Shown: positions 1 through 6,391 of the stretch, one piece after another | How the letters are laid out: the number at the start of each line of letters is the position of its first letter | Position numbering within the stretch: the stretch's first letter is position 1 | Assembly (NCBI GenBank): GCA_027311205.1 | Contig: DAICZI010000013.1 | Coordinates: 703-12,432 of the forward strand | Source: Beijerinckiaceae bacterium | GTDB lineage: Bacteria; Pseudomonadota; Alphaproteobacteria; Rhizobiales; Beijerinckiaceae | Direction: 5' to 3' | Length of the DNA stretch: 11,730 bases | The notes under the pieces: generated by a model | Told to the model about the DNA's origin: nothing | What the model saw: the letters and a program-made list of their open reading frames with translations, nothing else | Database searches by the model: none | Position numbers and translations under genes: made by a program

Positions 1-1398
1 CCACAAACTTTCATGGAGCCGATTCTTTTCAAGATGGCTTGCGCAAGCGGCGCGCAATCGCGCATGTCCTGCGAATACGTTTCTCATGTTCAAGATAAGG
101 ACGGTGTTACCGTCACGGTCAAAGATCGCCTCACCGACAAAAACTTCACAGTGAGCGCCAAATATCTTGTTGGGGCCGATGGCGGGAACTCGCTGGTCGC
201 CGAACATGCCAGCTTGCCATTTGAGGGAAAAATGGGCGTGGGCGGTTCAATGAACATCTTGTTCCGAGCGGACCTCTCAAAGTATGTCGCGCATCGTCCA
301 TCCGTTCTTTATTGGGTCATGCAGCCTGGAGCCGATGTTGGCGGCATTGGCATGGGCCTCGTGCGTATGGTCAGGCCGTGGAATGAATGGCTGATCGTAT
401 GGGGGTATGACATCAACCAACCAGCCCCGACTGTTGATGCCGCAATGGCAACTCAGGTGGCGCGGCAGTTGGTGGGCGATCCCAAACTGGAAATCGACCT
501 GATATCCGCCAATACATGGACAGTCAATAATATGTACGCCACCAGCATGCAAAAAGACCGCGTGTTTATCATGGGTGATGCTGCGCATCGGCATCCTCCA
601 TCAAATGGCTTGGGTTCCAATACATCTATTCAAGACTCATTCAACCTTGCCTGGAAACTTGCGGCTGTGCTCAAGGGCCATGCCGGGCCAAAACTGCTGG
701 ACAGCTACACGCAGGAACGGGGACCCATTGCCAAGCAGATTGTTACGCGCGCCAATCAGTCCATCGCCGAGTTCGGACCGATCTTCGAGGCTCTAGGCAT
801 GGATGGTGGCGTGGACCATGAAAAAATCCGTCACAACATGGATGCTCGCTGCGACGCTACGCCCGCAGCTGAAAAGCAGCGTGAGGCCTTGCGCAAAGCA
901 ATCGAATTCAAAAAATATGAGTTCGATTGCCATGGCGTGGAGATGAACCAGCGCTATGCGTCTGTTGCCATTGCTTCAGAAAGCAGCAAGCCGCCGGGCG
1001 ATGGCATCGACATGGAACTCCACTATGTGCCAACGACATGGCCAGGCGCGCGCCTTCCTCATGTCTGGGTGTTCGGCAAAGATGGCAAGCCGCGTTCAAC
1101 GCTGGACATTACGGGCAAAGGCCACTTTACGCTGCTGACCGGCATTGGCGGCGAAGCCTGGGCTGACGCAGCCAAGATGATCGGCAAGAAACTCGGCATG
1201 GACATAAAGGTGCGGGTCATTGGCCCGCGGCGTGATTATGAAGACCATGCAGGTGACTGGGCCAGCGCCCGTGAGGTGCATGACAGCGGCTGCATTCTGG
1301 TGCGCCCAGACCACCATGTGGCATGGCGCGCGATGAAAGCATCGGCCGATGCCGAATCGGAACTCTCAACTGCGCTCCTGAATATATTGGGACATTGA
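1..1398 (+). CDS. FAD-dependent aromatic hydroxylase, TfdB/phenol 2-monooxygenase type (5' end outside window)
   Basis: Flavoprotein monooxygenase that should hydroxylate a phenolic ring using NAD(P)H and O2, in the cytoplasm. The frame is open from base 1 (Pro-Gln-Thr-Phe before the first Met at 13), so this is the C-terminal 465 residues of a protein that is usually about 580-600 long; the N-terminal FAD-binding GxGxxG part lies to the left. Visible signatures are the GADGG motif (residues 58-62 of the fragment) and the FAD-binding GDAAHRHPP motif (192-200), followed by the SNGLGSNTSIQDSFNLAWKL helix typical of TfdB and phenol hydroxylase. The last ~100 residues form the thioredoxin-like C-terminal domain and contain the family ending GCILVRPDHHVAWR. 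The next gene, a hydroxyquinol-type dioxygenase, starts 2 bases after the stop, so the substrate is probably a phenol, resorcinol or chlorophenol funnelled to (hydroxy)quinol. The exact substrate cannot be read from the sequence. Confidence 0.9.
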   Translation, partial: PQTFMEPILFKMACASGAQSRMSCEYVSHVQDKDGVTVTVKDRLTDKNFTVSAKYLVGADGGNSLVAEHASLPFEGKMGVGGSMNILFRADLSKYVAHRPSVLYWVMQPGADVGGIGMGLVRMVRPWNEWLIVWGYDINQPAPTVDAAMATQVARQLVGDPKLEIDLISANTWTVNNMYATSMQKDRVFIMGDAAHRHPPSNGLGSNTSIQDSFNLAWKLAAVLKGHAGPKLLDSYTQERGPIAKQIVTRANQSIAEFGPIFEALGMDGGVDHEKIRHNMDARCDATPAAEKQREALRKAIEFKKYEFDCHGVEMNQRYASVAIASESSKPPGDGIDMELHYVPTTWPGARLPHVWVFGKDGKPRSTLDITGKGHFTLLTGIGGEAWADAAKMIGKKLGMDIKVRVIGPRRDYEDHAGDWASAREVHDSGCILVRPDHHVAWRAMKASADAESELSTALLNILGH

Positions 1399-1400
1399 AC

Positions 1401-2354
1401 ATGGCTAAAGCTGCGACGGAGAAAAAGCCCGTTGTGAAAAAGAAGACCGAGCCGAATAAAAAGGCACTGGTCAAAGACAAATCAAAAGCTAAATACTATT
1501 TCACGGCGAAGAATTCCGTGAAGGTGGTACAGGATCGTTCCGGTCCCAAGGCCAACAAACGCGTGAAATATTTGGTCGACACGCTGGTTGAACACTTGCA
1601 TGCCTTTATCAAGGAAGCACGTCCTACCATGGATGAGTGGATGTATGGGATTAATTATCTCACGCGCACCGGCCACCTCAGCACTGATTGGCGGCAAGAA
1701 TTTATACTACTGTCGGATGTGCTTGGCATCTCCATGCTGGTTGAAACACTGAACCATGACAAGATGTCCGGCGAAACGGAATCGACGGTGCTTGGTCCCT
1801 TTTACGTCGCCAATGCGCCGCAATATCATAACGGGGCCAATATTTGCCTCGATGGCAAGGGCGTGCCCATCCTTGTGTACGGCAAGGTGACTGACAGCAG
1901 GGGCCAGATCATTCCCGGTGCGACGTTGGATGTCTGGCAGGCAAATGAAGACGGCTTTTATGATGTGCAACAGAAAGGCGTTCAACCTGACATGAACCTG
2001 CGGGGTGTTTTCACTTCCGATAATAAGGGCCGCTACAGCTTCCGCTCGGCCTATCCGCGCCATTATCCCATTCCCTATGACGGGTCAGTCGGCGACATGT
2101 TGAAGGCGCTGGACCGCAATCCCAACCGGCCGGCGCATTTACATTTCATGGTGTCGGCACCCGGCTACGAGAAACTTGTGACGCATATCTTCACACCGGA
2201 TTGCCCGTGGTTGAAGGACGATGCGGTGTTTGGCGTGAAGGAAAGTCTGATTGGCGATTTCAGAATGGTGGATGATGCAAAACGATCAGCGGAATTGGGA
2301 TTTCCAAATCCATTCTACGAAGTGGAGTGGAATATAGTATTGAGCAAAGCCTGA
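1401..2354 (+). CDS. Intradiol ring-cleavage dioxygenase, hydroxyquinol 1,2-dioxygenase type
   Basis: Non-heme Fe(III) enzyme that opens hydroxyquinol (or a catechol) between two hydroxyls, giving maleylacetate or a muconate. The protein is 317 residues. Residues ~50-125 match the dioxygenase N-terminal helical domain, and ESTVLGPFYV (127-136) opens the catalytic beta domain. By spacing to catechol dioxygenases the iron ligands are Tyr187 (GFYD), Tyr222 (RHYPIP), His246 and His248 (RPAHLHF). DAVFGVKESL (274-283) is typical of hydroxyquinol rather than catechol enzymes. I start at 1401, 2 bases after the upstream stop and with a weak GGGA 8 bases before, because an in-frame ATG at 1323 lies deep in the upstream gene. 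Even so, the first ~45 residues are a lysine-rich extension that most family members lack. Together with the upstream monooxygenase it forms a two-step hydroxylation and cleavage module; no maleylacetate reductase is seen here. Chlorocatechol dioxygenase is the alternative. Confidence 0.88.
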   Translation: MAKAATEKKPVVKKKTEPNKKALVKDKSKAKYYFTAKNSVKVVQDRSGPKANKRVKYLVDTLVEHLHAFIKEARPTMDEWMYGINYLTRTGHLSTDWRQEFILLSDVLGISMLVETLNHDKMSGETESTVLGPFYVANAPQYHNGANICLDGKGVPILVYGKVTDSRGQIIPGATLDVWQANEDGFYDVQQKGVQPDMNLRGVFTSDNKGRYSFRSAYPRHYPIPYDGSVGDMLKALDRNPNRPAHLHFMVSAPGYEKLVTHIFTPDCPWLKDDAVFGVKESLIGDFRMVDDAKRSAELGFPNPFYEVEWNIVLSKA

Positions 2355-2590
2355 GCAACGGTGGTGCCGTCAACGTGTTAGGTGCCTGGCAGCAAGCCAC
2401 GGGCAAAATCAATTATCAGCTCACTTTTATAGGAAATATATATTTAAGCCCCTGACTGGCGTGGCGGTCTATTGCTTATTTTGTTGAATGCGTTCGGATT
2501 TACCTCAAACCTAAGGAATGAGTTTTGGGCAATTATCAACGTGACATAGTATGAGCCATATGTTGATGTGCTCGCATTGGAGCAGTCGAC

Positions 2591-3547
2591 ATGTCGCAGC
2601 TATCGAATCCCATCTTTCACGACGAAGACTCTGGGCGCAGGTGGCTTGAGGCTCGGGTTTGGCCGAACGGTCCGGTCTGGCACCATTGCGGCGTCGTCGG
2701 ACAGCCAACCCTCATGAAGGGCGAGACGACTCGCCCCGGCCTCTACCAGTGCAACGCGTGCCGAAGGCCTTTCACCGTGACGATGGGGACGCTCTACGAG
2801 AGCAGCAAGGTTCCCCTGGACGTCTGGCTCGCCGTTACGCACCTGATGATGTCAAGCAAGAAGGGCATGAGCGCCCTTCAGATCAGCCGAATGATTGGGA
2901 GGCCCTACAAGACTGTCTGGTTCCTCTGCCACCGCATCCACGAAAGTCTCAAAGCCTCTCCAACTCTCCCGCCTTCAGGCGGTCAGAACAAGGTCGTTGA
3001 GGCCGACGAGACCTATGTGGGTGGGAAGGCCAAGAACCGAGCATGGCGAGCGCCTGCCCCAAAGCAGCCCGTCCTGTCACTCGTCGAGCGTGAGGGAGAC
3101 GTGCGTTCCTTTCACCTCGCGAAGGTCTCAGCGAAAACGCTTGGCCCGGTCATCCACGAGAACATCCACAAAGCGTCCACGCTCATGACGGACGAAAGCG
3201 TTCTCTATCCCAGGATAGGCAGGGCGTTTTCCTGTCACGGCACGGTCAATCACCCCGCCAACGAATATGCCCGTGCCTACTACTTCTGGCACACGAACAC
3301 GGTCGAGGGCTATTTCAGCCTCTTGAAGCGAGCCGTGTTTGGCACCTTCCGCCACGTCTCCGAAGGTCATCGGACACGCCCGCTCCGTCGCCTTCCAGAT
3401 GGCCGAGGTGGCCATTCCGAGAAATCTCCTCGCGGACATCCTGCGTATGATCGCGGAACTGCGGCCAACGCCGGTCACATCAACAGCATAGCGCATTCGG
3501 GTGTCGTGGGTCTGAACGATAACGACAGGAAAGGTGAGTCTCGATGA
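2591..3547 (+). pseudogene. IS1595-family (ISXO2-like) transposase with broken zinc ribbon and replaced 3' end
   Basis: Residues 1-65 resemble the IS1595 zinc ribbon, with CNAC at 54-57. The first knuckle reads WHHC (30-33) where CxxC is expected, so a metal-binding Cys appears to be lost through a single-base TGC to TGG type change. Residues 75-120 (SSKKGMSALQISRMIG...KTVWFLCHRI) are the conserved helical linker. The catalytic RNase-H-like domain follows, with EADETYVGGK (Asp139), LMTDES (Asp201) and TNTVEGYFSLLKR (Asn236/Glu239). Homology stops at about residue 258 (GTFRHVSE). The next ~60 residues are low-complexity Arg/Pro/Gly translation with no family likeness, because another transposase's tail reads in a different frame there. 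The normal end of the family (roughly 45 residues) is missing, so an active enzyme is unlikely. In the 236 bases before it I see no terminal inverted repeat I can defend. Confidence 0.8.
3363..3491 (+). pseudogene. C-terminal fragment of an unrelated transposase (IS1380/IS5-like)
   Basis: Read in the frame starting at 3363, offset from the IS1595 transposase frame, the sequence gives 42 sensible residues. They begin KVIGHARSVAFQMAEVAIPR, continue NLLADILRMIAELRP and end at TAG 3489-3491. This resembles the conserved tail of DDE transposases of the IS1380 (or IS5) type in alphaproteobacteria, which I know from memory only; the family label is tentative. It joins directly to the truncated IS1595 transposase at about 3360. 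The join therefore looks like insertion followed by deletion, leaving a chimera of two elements. Confidence 0.5.
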
Positions 3548-3993
3548 CGAAAAATACCATGCCCTTCAGCCCTCGGAGCCATATTGGTCTTCCCGGAAGC
3601 CTTTCCGCACCGCGATTCGACCCGGCCATCTTGTCAACAAACGGAAATCAGTCCAGATTTGCTGTCGTACCGGCTTCTATCCGGGGCATGTCGAATGTAC
3701 AGTATAGCACATGCTTGGTTCCGCGCACGTGAAGCCGTTTCTGTGCTCGACGCGAGTCGGCTGGGTCACGCGGAGAGAAAACTAACGAGGAGCGGCCGGA
3801 GGTCACGAATATTAGAGGCGCGGCTCACGGATTTTGGAGGGTTTGGTGGGTTCGGTGGCTTGGTTTAGGCCCCTTCGTGGATTGGTTGCAGATAGCGCCA
3901 TGCGACATGTCTTCTATTGCATTCAGGTTTGAATCGCGACACGAGAAGCGGTTGAATGAGAGATGCGGCCCAGGGCAGCACAGGAGAGAACAG
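3548..3993. other. Gene-free stretch between IS debris and small exported protein
   Basis: About 450 bases with no coding region I can support. The open frames across it (for example the plus-strand one ending at 3868) give no recognisable domain, and their only regular part is the FGGFGGFGG read from a G-rich tandem repeat. The left part probably still belongs to decayed insertion sequence. The right end carries the Shine-Dalgarno site of the next gene, AGGAGAG at about 3982-3988. No convincing promoter or terminator was seen. Confidence 0.5.
3833..3859 (+). repeat. G-rich imperfect 9-base tandem repeat, three copies
   Basis: Three adjacent 9-base units read TTTGGAGGG, TTTGGTGGG and TTCGGTGGC, followed by a partial TTGG. 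Adjacent units differ from each other at one or two positions. The tract has several GG/GGG runs, so a weak two-tier G-quadruplex is conceivable, but it may simply be slipped-strand duplication. No gene function is attached to it. Confidence 0.5.
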
Positions 3994-4401
3994 ATGAAAC
4001 ATAAAATCTGCCAATTAAACCTGTCGTGCGCGCTGGTCGCAGCGAGTGTCTTGCTTGGATTGTCGTCGGCGAGAGCTAAGGTGATTAATCTTGTATGCGG
4101 TAGCCCGGGCTACTACAATAACTATTGGGTCGATACTTCTAGAAACACGATTACCGTCGAGGGGCGAGCGGCTGCGCCAGCGGTTAATACCGTAAAGTAC
4201 TATGTTTATCCTGTTCAGATCACGCGCCTGACCTATAAATGGTTTGCGAATCCGCAGGCCCCAGAATTAAACTGGCAATATACGATTGACCGAGTCTCGG
4301 GCCGTTTCACCCAATACCTTCAGGTGGGGCGCGACCCCCCGCATTTTGTGAACTCGCATTGTTCGAAGGGTTCGACGCCGATGCCCGCGCCGAAACTTTG
4401 A
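3994..4401 (+). CDS. Small exported protein of unknown function
   Basis: 135 residues with a clear Sec signal peptide: positive N-terminus (MKHK), hydrophobic core about residues 8-24 and a probable cleavage after SARA (27-28). The mature part of ~107 residues is rich in Tyr, Asn and Trp and contains only two cysteines, Cys35 and Cys123, near its two ends, so one disulfide in the periplasm is likely. I recognise no domain; small orphan proteins of this form are common in rhizobia. The start at 3994 is chosen because AGGAGAG lies about 6 bases upstream and the signal peptide begins exactly there; the open frame reaches back to 3877 but adds only a charged, non-signal sequence. It stands alone between transposase remnants, which suggests cargo carried with, or spared by, the mobile elements. 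Confidence 0.6.
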   Translation: MKHKICQLNLSCALVAASVLLGLSSARAKVINLVCGSPGYYNNYWVDTSRNTITVEGRAAAPAVNTVKYYVYPVQITRLTYKWFANPQAPELNWQYTIDRVSGRFTQYLQVGRDPPHFVNSHCSKGSTPMPAPKL

Positions 4402-4420
4402 CCCTGGCAATCGCTCCGAT

Positions 4421-4708
4421 TTAAACTGAGATACTGCCGTCGATCGGGCGTGCAGAGCGGGAGAAACGGATGACCTGAAAACATCTTGCTGTAGGACTGG
4501 TCGCAATCGCGCTTTTGGCGTTCTCTTCTTCAAGCCCCCTCGGCTTCTTGGCCTCAGAAACGTCCATGCCACCAAACTTGGCCTTCCACTTGTAGATACT
4601 GGCATCGCTGACTCCGTGCTTGCTGCGCAGATCCGAGACCGAAATCCCAGCCTGGTGCTCTTTTGATATGCCAATAATCTGCTCTTCGCTAAATCTGTTC
4701 CGCTTCAT
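4421..4708 (-). pseudogene. Truncated IS3-family (IS407-like) transposase OrfA
   Basis: The first 65 residues (bases 4514-4708) match the small helix-turn-helix OrfA of IS3-family elements: MKRNRFSEEQIIG at the start, SDLRSKHGVSDASIYKWKAK (25-44) as the helix-turn-helix, and the start of the leucine zipper at LEEENAK (59-65). In intact copies LEEENAK continues into LKRLLAE and a full zipper. Here it changes abruptly to unrelated sequence and stops, and no OrfB (integrase-core) sequence follows. The element is therefore a deletion remnant and cannot transpose. On its upstream (right) side, TGACCGTACCCC read on the minus strand from 4774 could be the outer end of the element. I could not find a convincing partner. 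Confidence 0.8.
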
Positions 4709-5090
4709 CTCTCTGGTCCTCGTTGCCGGGCCAAAGCTGACTTCAATATGGATCTAGTCACAGGGGTACGGTCAATGCATCAACCTCTTGCCGGTTCGTG
4801 ACCCGATGACGCTGGCGTGGAATGTGGCGGCTGCCATTCGAATGAAGCTTGAAAGGCATGATCCGCTCCCGACATTAAAATCGGAAGCCTTTTGCGCCGA
4901 AATTCCCCAAAAATCCCGCCCCACCTGCATCGCTGCAACAAAGTCGCACGGCGCACCGGGCCCTGCCGACGCCATGCACGCCCCCAATCTGGCGATTATT
5001 TAGGCGATTCTGCACCGTTATGCCCGCCGTTCTTGCAGTTCATGGCTCATGAGCTGACATCATAACGATGTAATTTCAATAAGTTATTTG
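4709..5090. other. Non-coding region upstream of the biuret operon
   Basis: About 380 bases without a supportable gene. The left ~65 bases probably belong to the IS3-family remnant. The rest is likely the control region of the operon that begins at 5159. A 10-base perfect palindrome sits at 5045-5054 and an AT-rich segment at 5058-5090 directly precedes the sigma-54 site. I looked for the NtrC consensus (TGCAC, about 5 bases, GTGCA) and found only half-matches such as TGCACC at about 5012. Confidence 0.5.
5045..5054. promoter_or_regulatory. Perfect 10-base palindrome GCTCATGAGC, possible regulator site
   Basis: The sequence GCTCATGAGC equals its own reverse complement. It lies roughly 65-70 bases upstream of the transcription start expected from the sigma-54 promoter at 5091-5107, a plausible place for an activator. 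Symmetry does not extend beyond 10 bases and a palindrome this short can occur by chance, so the assignment is weak. Confidence 0.25.
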
Positions 5091-5107
5091 TTGGCACCAT
5101 GATTGCA
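5091..5107 (+). promoter_or_regulatory. Sigma-54 (RpoN) -24/-12 promoter
   Basis: TTGGCAC, five bases, TTGCA matches the sigma-54 consensus TGGCAC-N5-TTGCW at every conserved position. The invariant GG is at 5093-5094 and GC at 5105-5106, exactly 10 bases apart. Transcription would start near 5118, giving a leader of about 40 bases to the ATG at 5159. Sigma-54 promoters need an enhancer-binding activator such as NtrC, which fits an operon for a nitrogen-rich compound. The promoter overlaps an in-frame ATG at 5099, showing that this ATG cannot be the start of the downstream gene. Confidence 0.85.
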
Positions 5108-5146
5108 TCCACCTTTCTGCAGGCTGACCGCACTTTTCGCGGCAAC

Positions 5147-5151
5147 AGGAG
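5147..5151 (+). promoter_or_regulatory. Ribosome binding site fixing the start of the binding-protein gene
   Basis: AGGAG lies 7 bases before the ATG at 5159. It decides in favour of 5159 over the upstream in-frame ATG at 5099, which falls inside the sigma-54 promoter and would put 20 extra residues before the twin-arginine motif. Confidence 0.85.
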
Positions 5152-5158
5152 CAAAACA

Positions 5159-6283
5159 ATGTCAGACAAGTTTAGAGTTTCACGCAGACAGCTTCTCAAA
5201 TCGACCGCCGCTGGCGTGACAATGCTGGCTTCAGGCGGCATAGAACCCCTGAGCGCGCTGGCAGCCGGCACGCTGACCGTCGGTTTCATCTATGTCGGGT
5301 CGAAGGATGATTACGGCTATAATCAGTCGCATGCTGAGGCCGCGGCAACCTTCAAGAAAATGCCGGGCGTTAAAGTTGTCGAGGAAGAAAACGTCCCCGA
5401 AACCAATGCCGTAGTCGAGACCATGGAATCGATGATCAACATTGACAGCGCTTCATTGATTTTCCCGACGTCGTTTGGCTATTTCGATCCCTTCATGCTC
5501 GCCACCGCGAAAAAATATCCCAAGGTGGAATTCCGGCATTGCGGTGGCTTGTGGACGAAAGCTGATCCAGCAAATACCGGATCCTATTTCGGCTATATCG
5601 GCATGGGGCAATATCTCAATGGCATTGTCGCAGGCCACATGACCAAATCAAAAAAGCTTGGCTTTATCGCCGCCAAGCCCATTCCGCAGGTTCTGCTCAA
5701 CATCAATTCTTTCCTGCTTGGGGCGCGGTCGGTGGATCCTTCCATCACGGTGAAGACCATTTTCACCGGTGACTGGAACTTGCCTGTCAAGGAAGCCGAG
5801 GCCGCCAATGCGCTGGCCGATCAGGGGATTGATGCGCTGACCATGCATGTCGACAGCCCGAAGGTGATTATCCAGACCGCCGCCGGACGCGGGCTTTATG
5901 TCTGCGGCTATCACGTCGATCAGGCGGCACTCGCGCCGACCAAATATCTCACCGGGGCCAATTGGAATTGGGCCAAGCCCTATCATGATTTCATTGAGGA
6001 GAAGCTTGGCAAAAAGCCGCTAGGTCAGTTCGTGCGCGGCGGCATTCCGGAAGGGTTTGTCAAGATGAGTCCACTTGGCGCGATGGTAACGCCGCCAGCC
6101 AGGAAACAGTTTGATGCCACACTGGCTGACATCATGAAGGGCGGTTTTGCCATCATCAGGGGGCCGATGAAGGACAACAAAGGCAATATTGTTGTGCCGG
6201 CGGGCAAAATCTATCCCGAAACCGCCATCGAACTGGAAAAGATGAACTATCTGCTGGATGGCGTGATCGGCTCGACATCCTGA
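5159..6283 (+). CDS. BMP-family ABC transporter substrate-binding protein, Tat-exported
   Basis: 374 residues. The N-terminus carries a twin-arginine signal: SRRQLLK at residues 8-14, hydrophobic stretch to ~26 and an ALA/AG cleavage site near residue 35. The mature part has the basic-membrane-protein (PnrA/Bmp) fold: TVGFIYVGSKDDYGYNQSHAEA at 40-61, where this family binds a purine-like ligand in known cases, IGMGQYLNGIVAGHMTKSKKLGFIA at 147-171, and a C-terminal hinge region. Characterised relatives bind nucleosides or other small N-containing molecules. The operon also encodes two permeases, an ATPase and hydrolases for biuret-like compounds, so I infer the ligand to be biuret and/or triuret, or a related ureide. 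Tat export suggests folding before export. It is first in the operon, directly behind the sigma-54 promoter. A repeat and hairpin separate it from the permease gene, which would allow more binding protein than membrane subunits to be made. Confidence 0.9.
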   Translation: MSDKFRVSRRQLLKSTAAGVTMLASGGIEPLSALAAGTLTVGFIYVGSKDDYGYNQSHAEAAATFKKMPGVKVVEEENVPETNAVVETMESMINIDSASLIFPTSFGYFDPFMLATAKKYPKVEFRHCGGLWTKADPANTGSYFGYIGMGQYLNGIVAGHMTKSKKLGFIAAKPIPQVLLNINSFLLGARSVDPSITVKTIFTGDWNLPVKEAEAANALADQGIDALTMHVDSPKVIIQTAAGRGLYVCGYHVDQAALAPTKYLTGANWNWAKPYHDFIEEKLGKKPLGQFVRGGIPEGFVKMSPLGAMVTPPARKQFDATLADIMKGGFAIIRGPMKDNKGNIVVPAGKIYPETAIELEKMNYLLDGVIGSTS

Positions 6284-6297
6284 TCACCGCTCCCTTT

Positions 6298-6325
6298 GGC
6301 GTGGCCACATGAATCTGGCCGCGCC
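6298..6325 (+). promoter_or_regulatory. Stem-loop after the binding-protein gene
   Basis: Bases 6298-6307 (GGCGTGGCCA) pair with 6316-6325 (TGGCCGCGCC), giving a 10-base-pair stem with one G-U pair and an 8-base loop. It begins 15 bases after the stop codon of the binding-protein gene and lacks a U run, so it is unlikely to be a simple terminator. Such hairpins after binding-protein genes often protect the upstream mRNA from 3' decay. The right arm is part of a 20-base direct repeat. The second copy (right arm at 6339-6348) could pair with the same left arm, giving two mutually exclusive hairpins. Confidence 0.6.
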
Positions 6326-6354
6326 CCATGCCGAAATCTGGCCGCGCCCCATGC
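6312..6354 (+). repeat. Two exact 20-base direct repeats
   Basis: The 20 bases from 6312 to 6331, beginning AATCTGGCCGCG and ending CCCATGC, recur exactly at 6335-6354, with a period of 23 bases. They lie in the 108-base gap between the binding-protein and first permease genes. Both copies carry the right arm of the stem-loop that starts at 6298. A recent duplication by slippage or a selected regulatory structure are both possible. Confidence 0.9.
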
Positions 6355-6391
6355 TGACCACACCCTGACGTGCATGAAGACGAGCTGAAGC

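Noticed and set aside
2358..2370. Small hairpin ACGG-TGGTG-CCGT just after the dioxygenase gene as a terminator
   Set aside because: Four-base stem and no following T run; too weak for a terminator call.
2535..2567. Inverted repeat ATCAAC ... GTTGAT before the IS1595 transposase
   Set aside because: Only 6 bases with a 21-base spacer; not enough to call an operator or element end.
3584..3868. Plus-strand open frame of 94 codons ending in FGGFGGFGG
   Set aside because: No ribosome site or known domain; its only regular part comes from the G-rich tandem repeat within decayed insertion sequence.
4399..4420. TGACCCTGG at the end of the exported-protein gene as the partner inverted repeat of the IS3 remnant (TGACCGTACCCC at 4774)
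   Set aside because: Agreement is limited to the first five bases or so, and TGA is the stop codon of the gene.
4788..5003. Short open frames on both strands upstream of the biuret operon
   Set aside because: No ribosome site, no domain, and overlapping frames of similar length on both strands suggest chance.
4709..5090. NtrC binding sites upstream of the sigma-54 promoter
   Set aside because: Only half-site resemblances such as TGCACC were found; no paired TGCAC...GTGCA, so no site is called.
5099..5158. Upstream in-frame ATG extending the binding protein by 20 residues
   Set aside because: It lies inside the sigma-54 promoter, upstream of the expected transcription start, and would displace the twin-arginine signal; AGGAG points to 5159.
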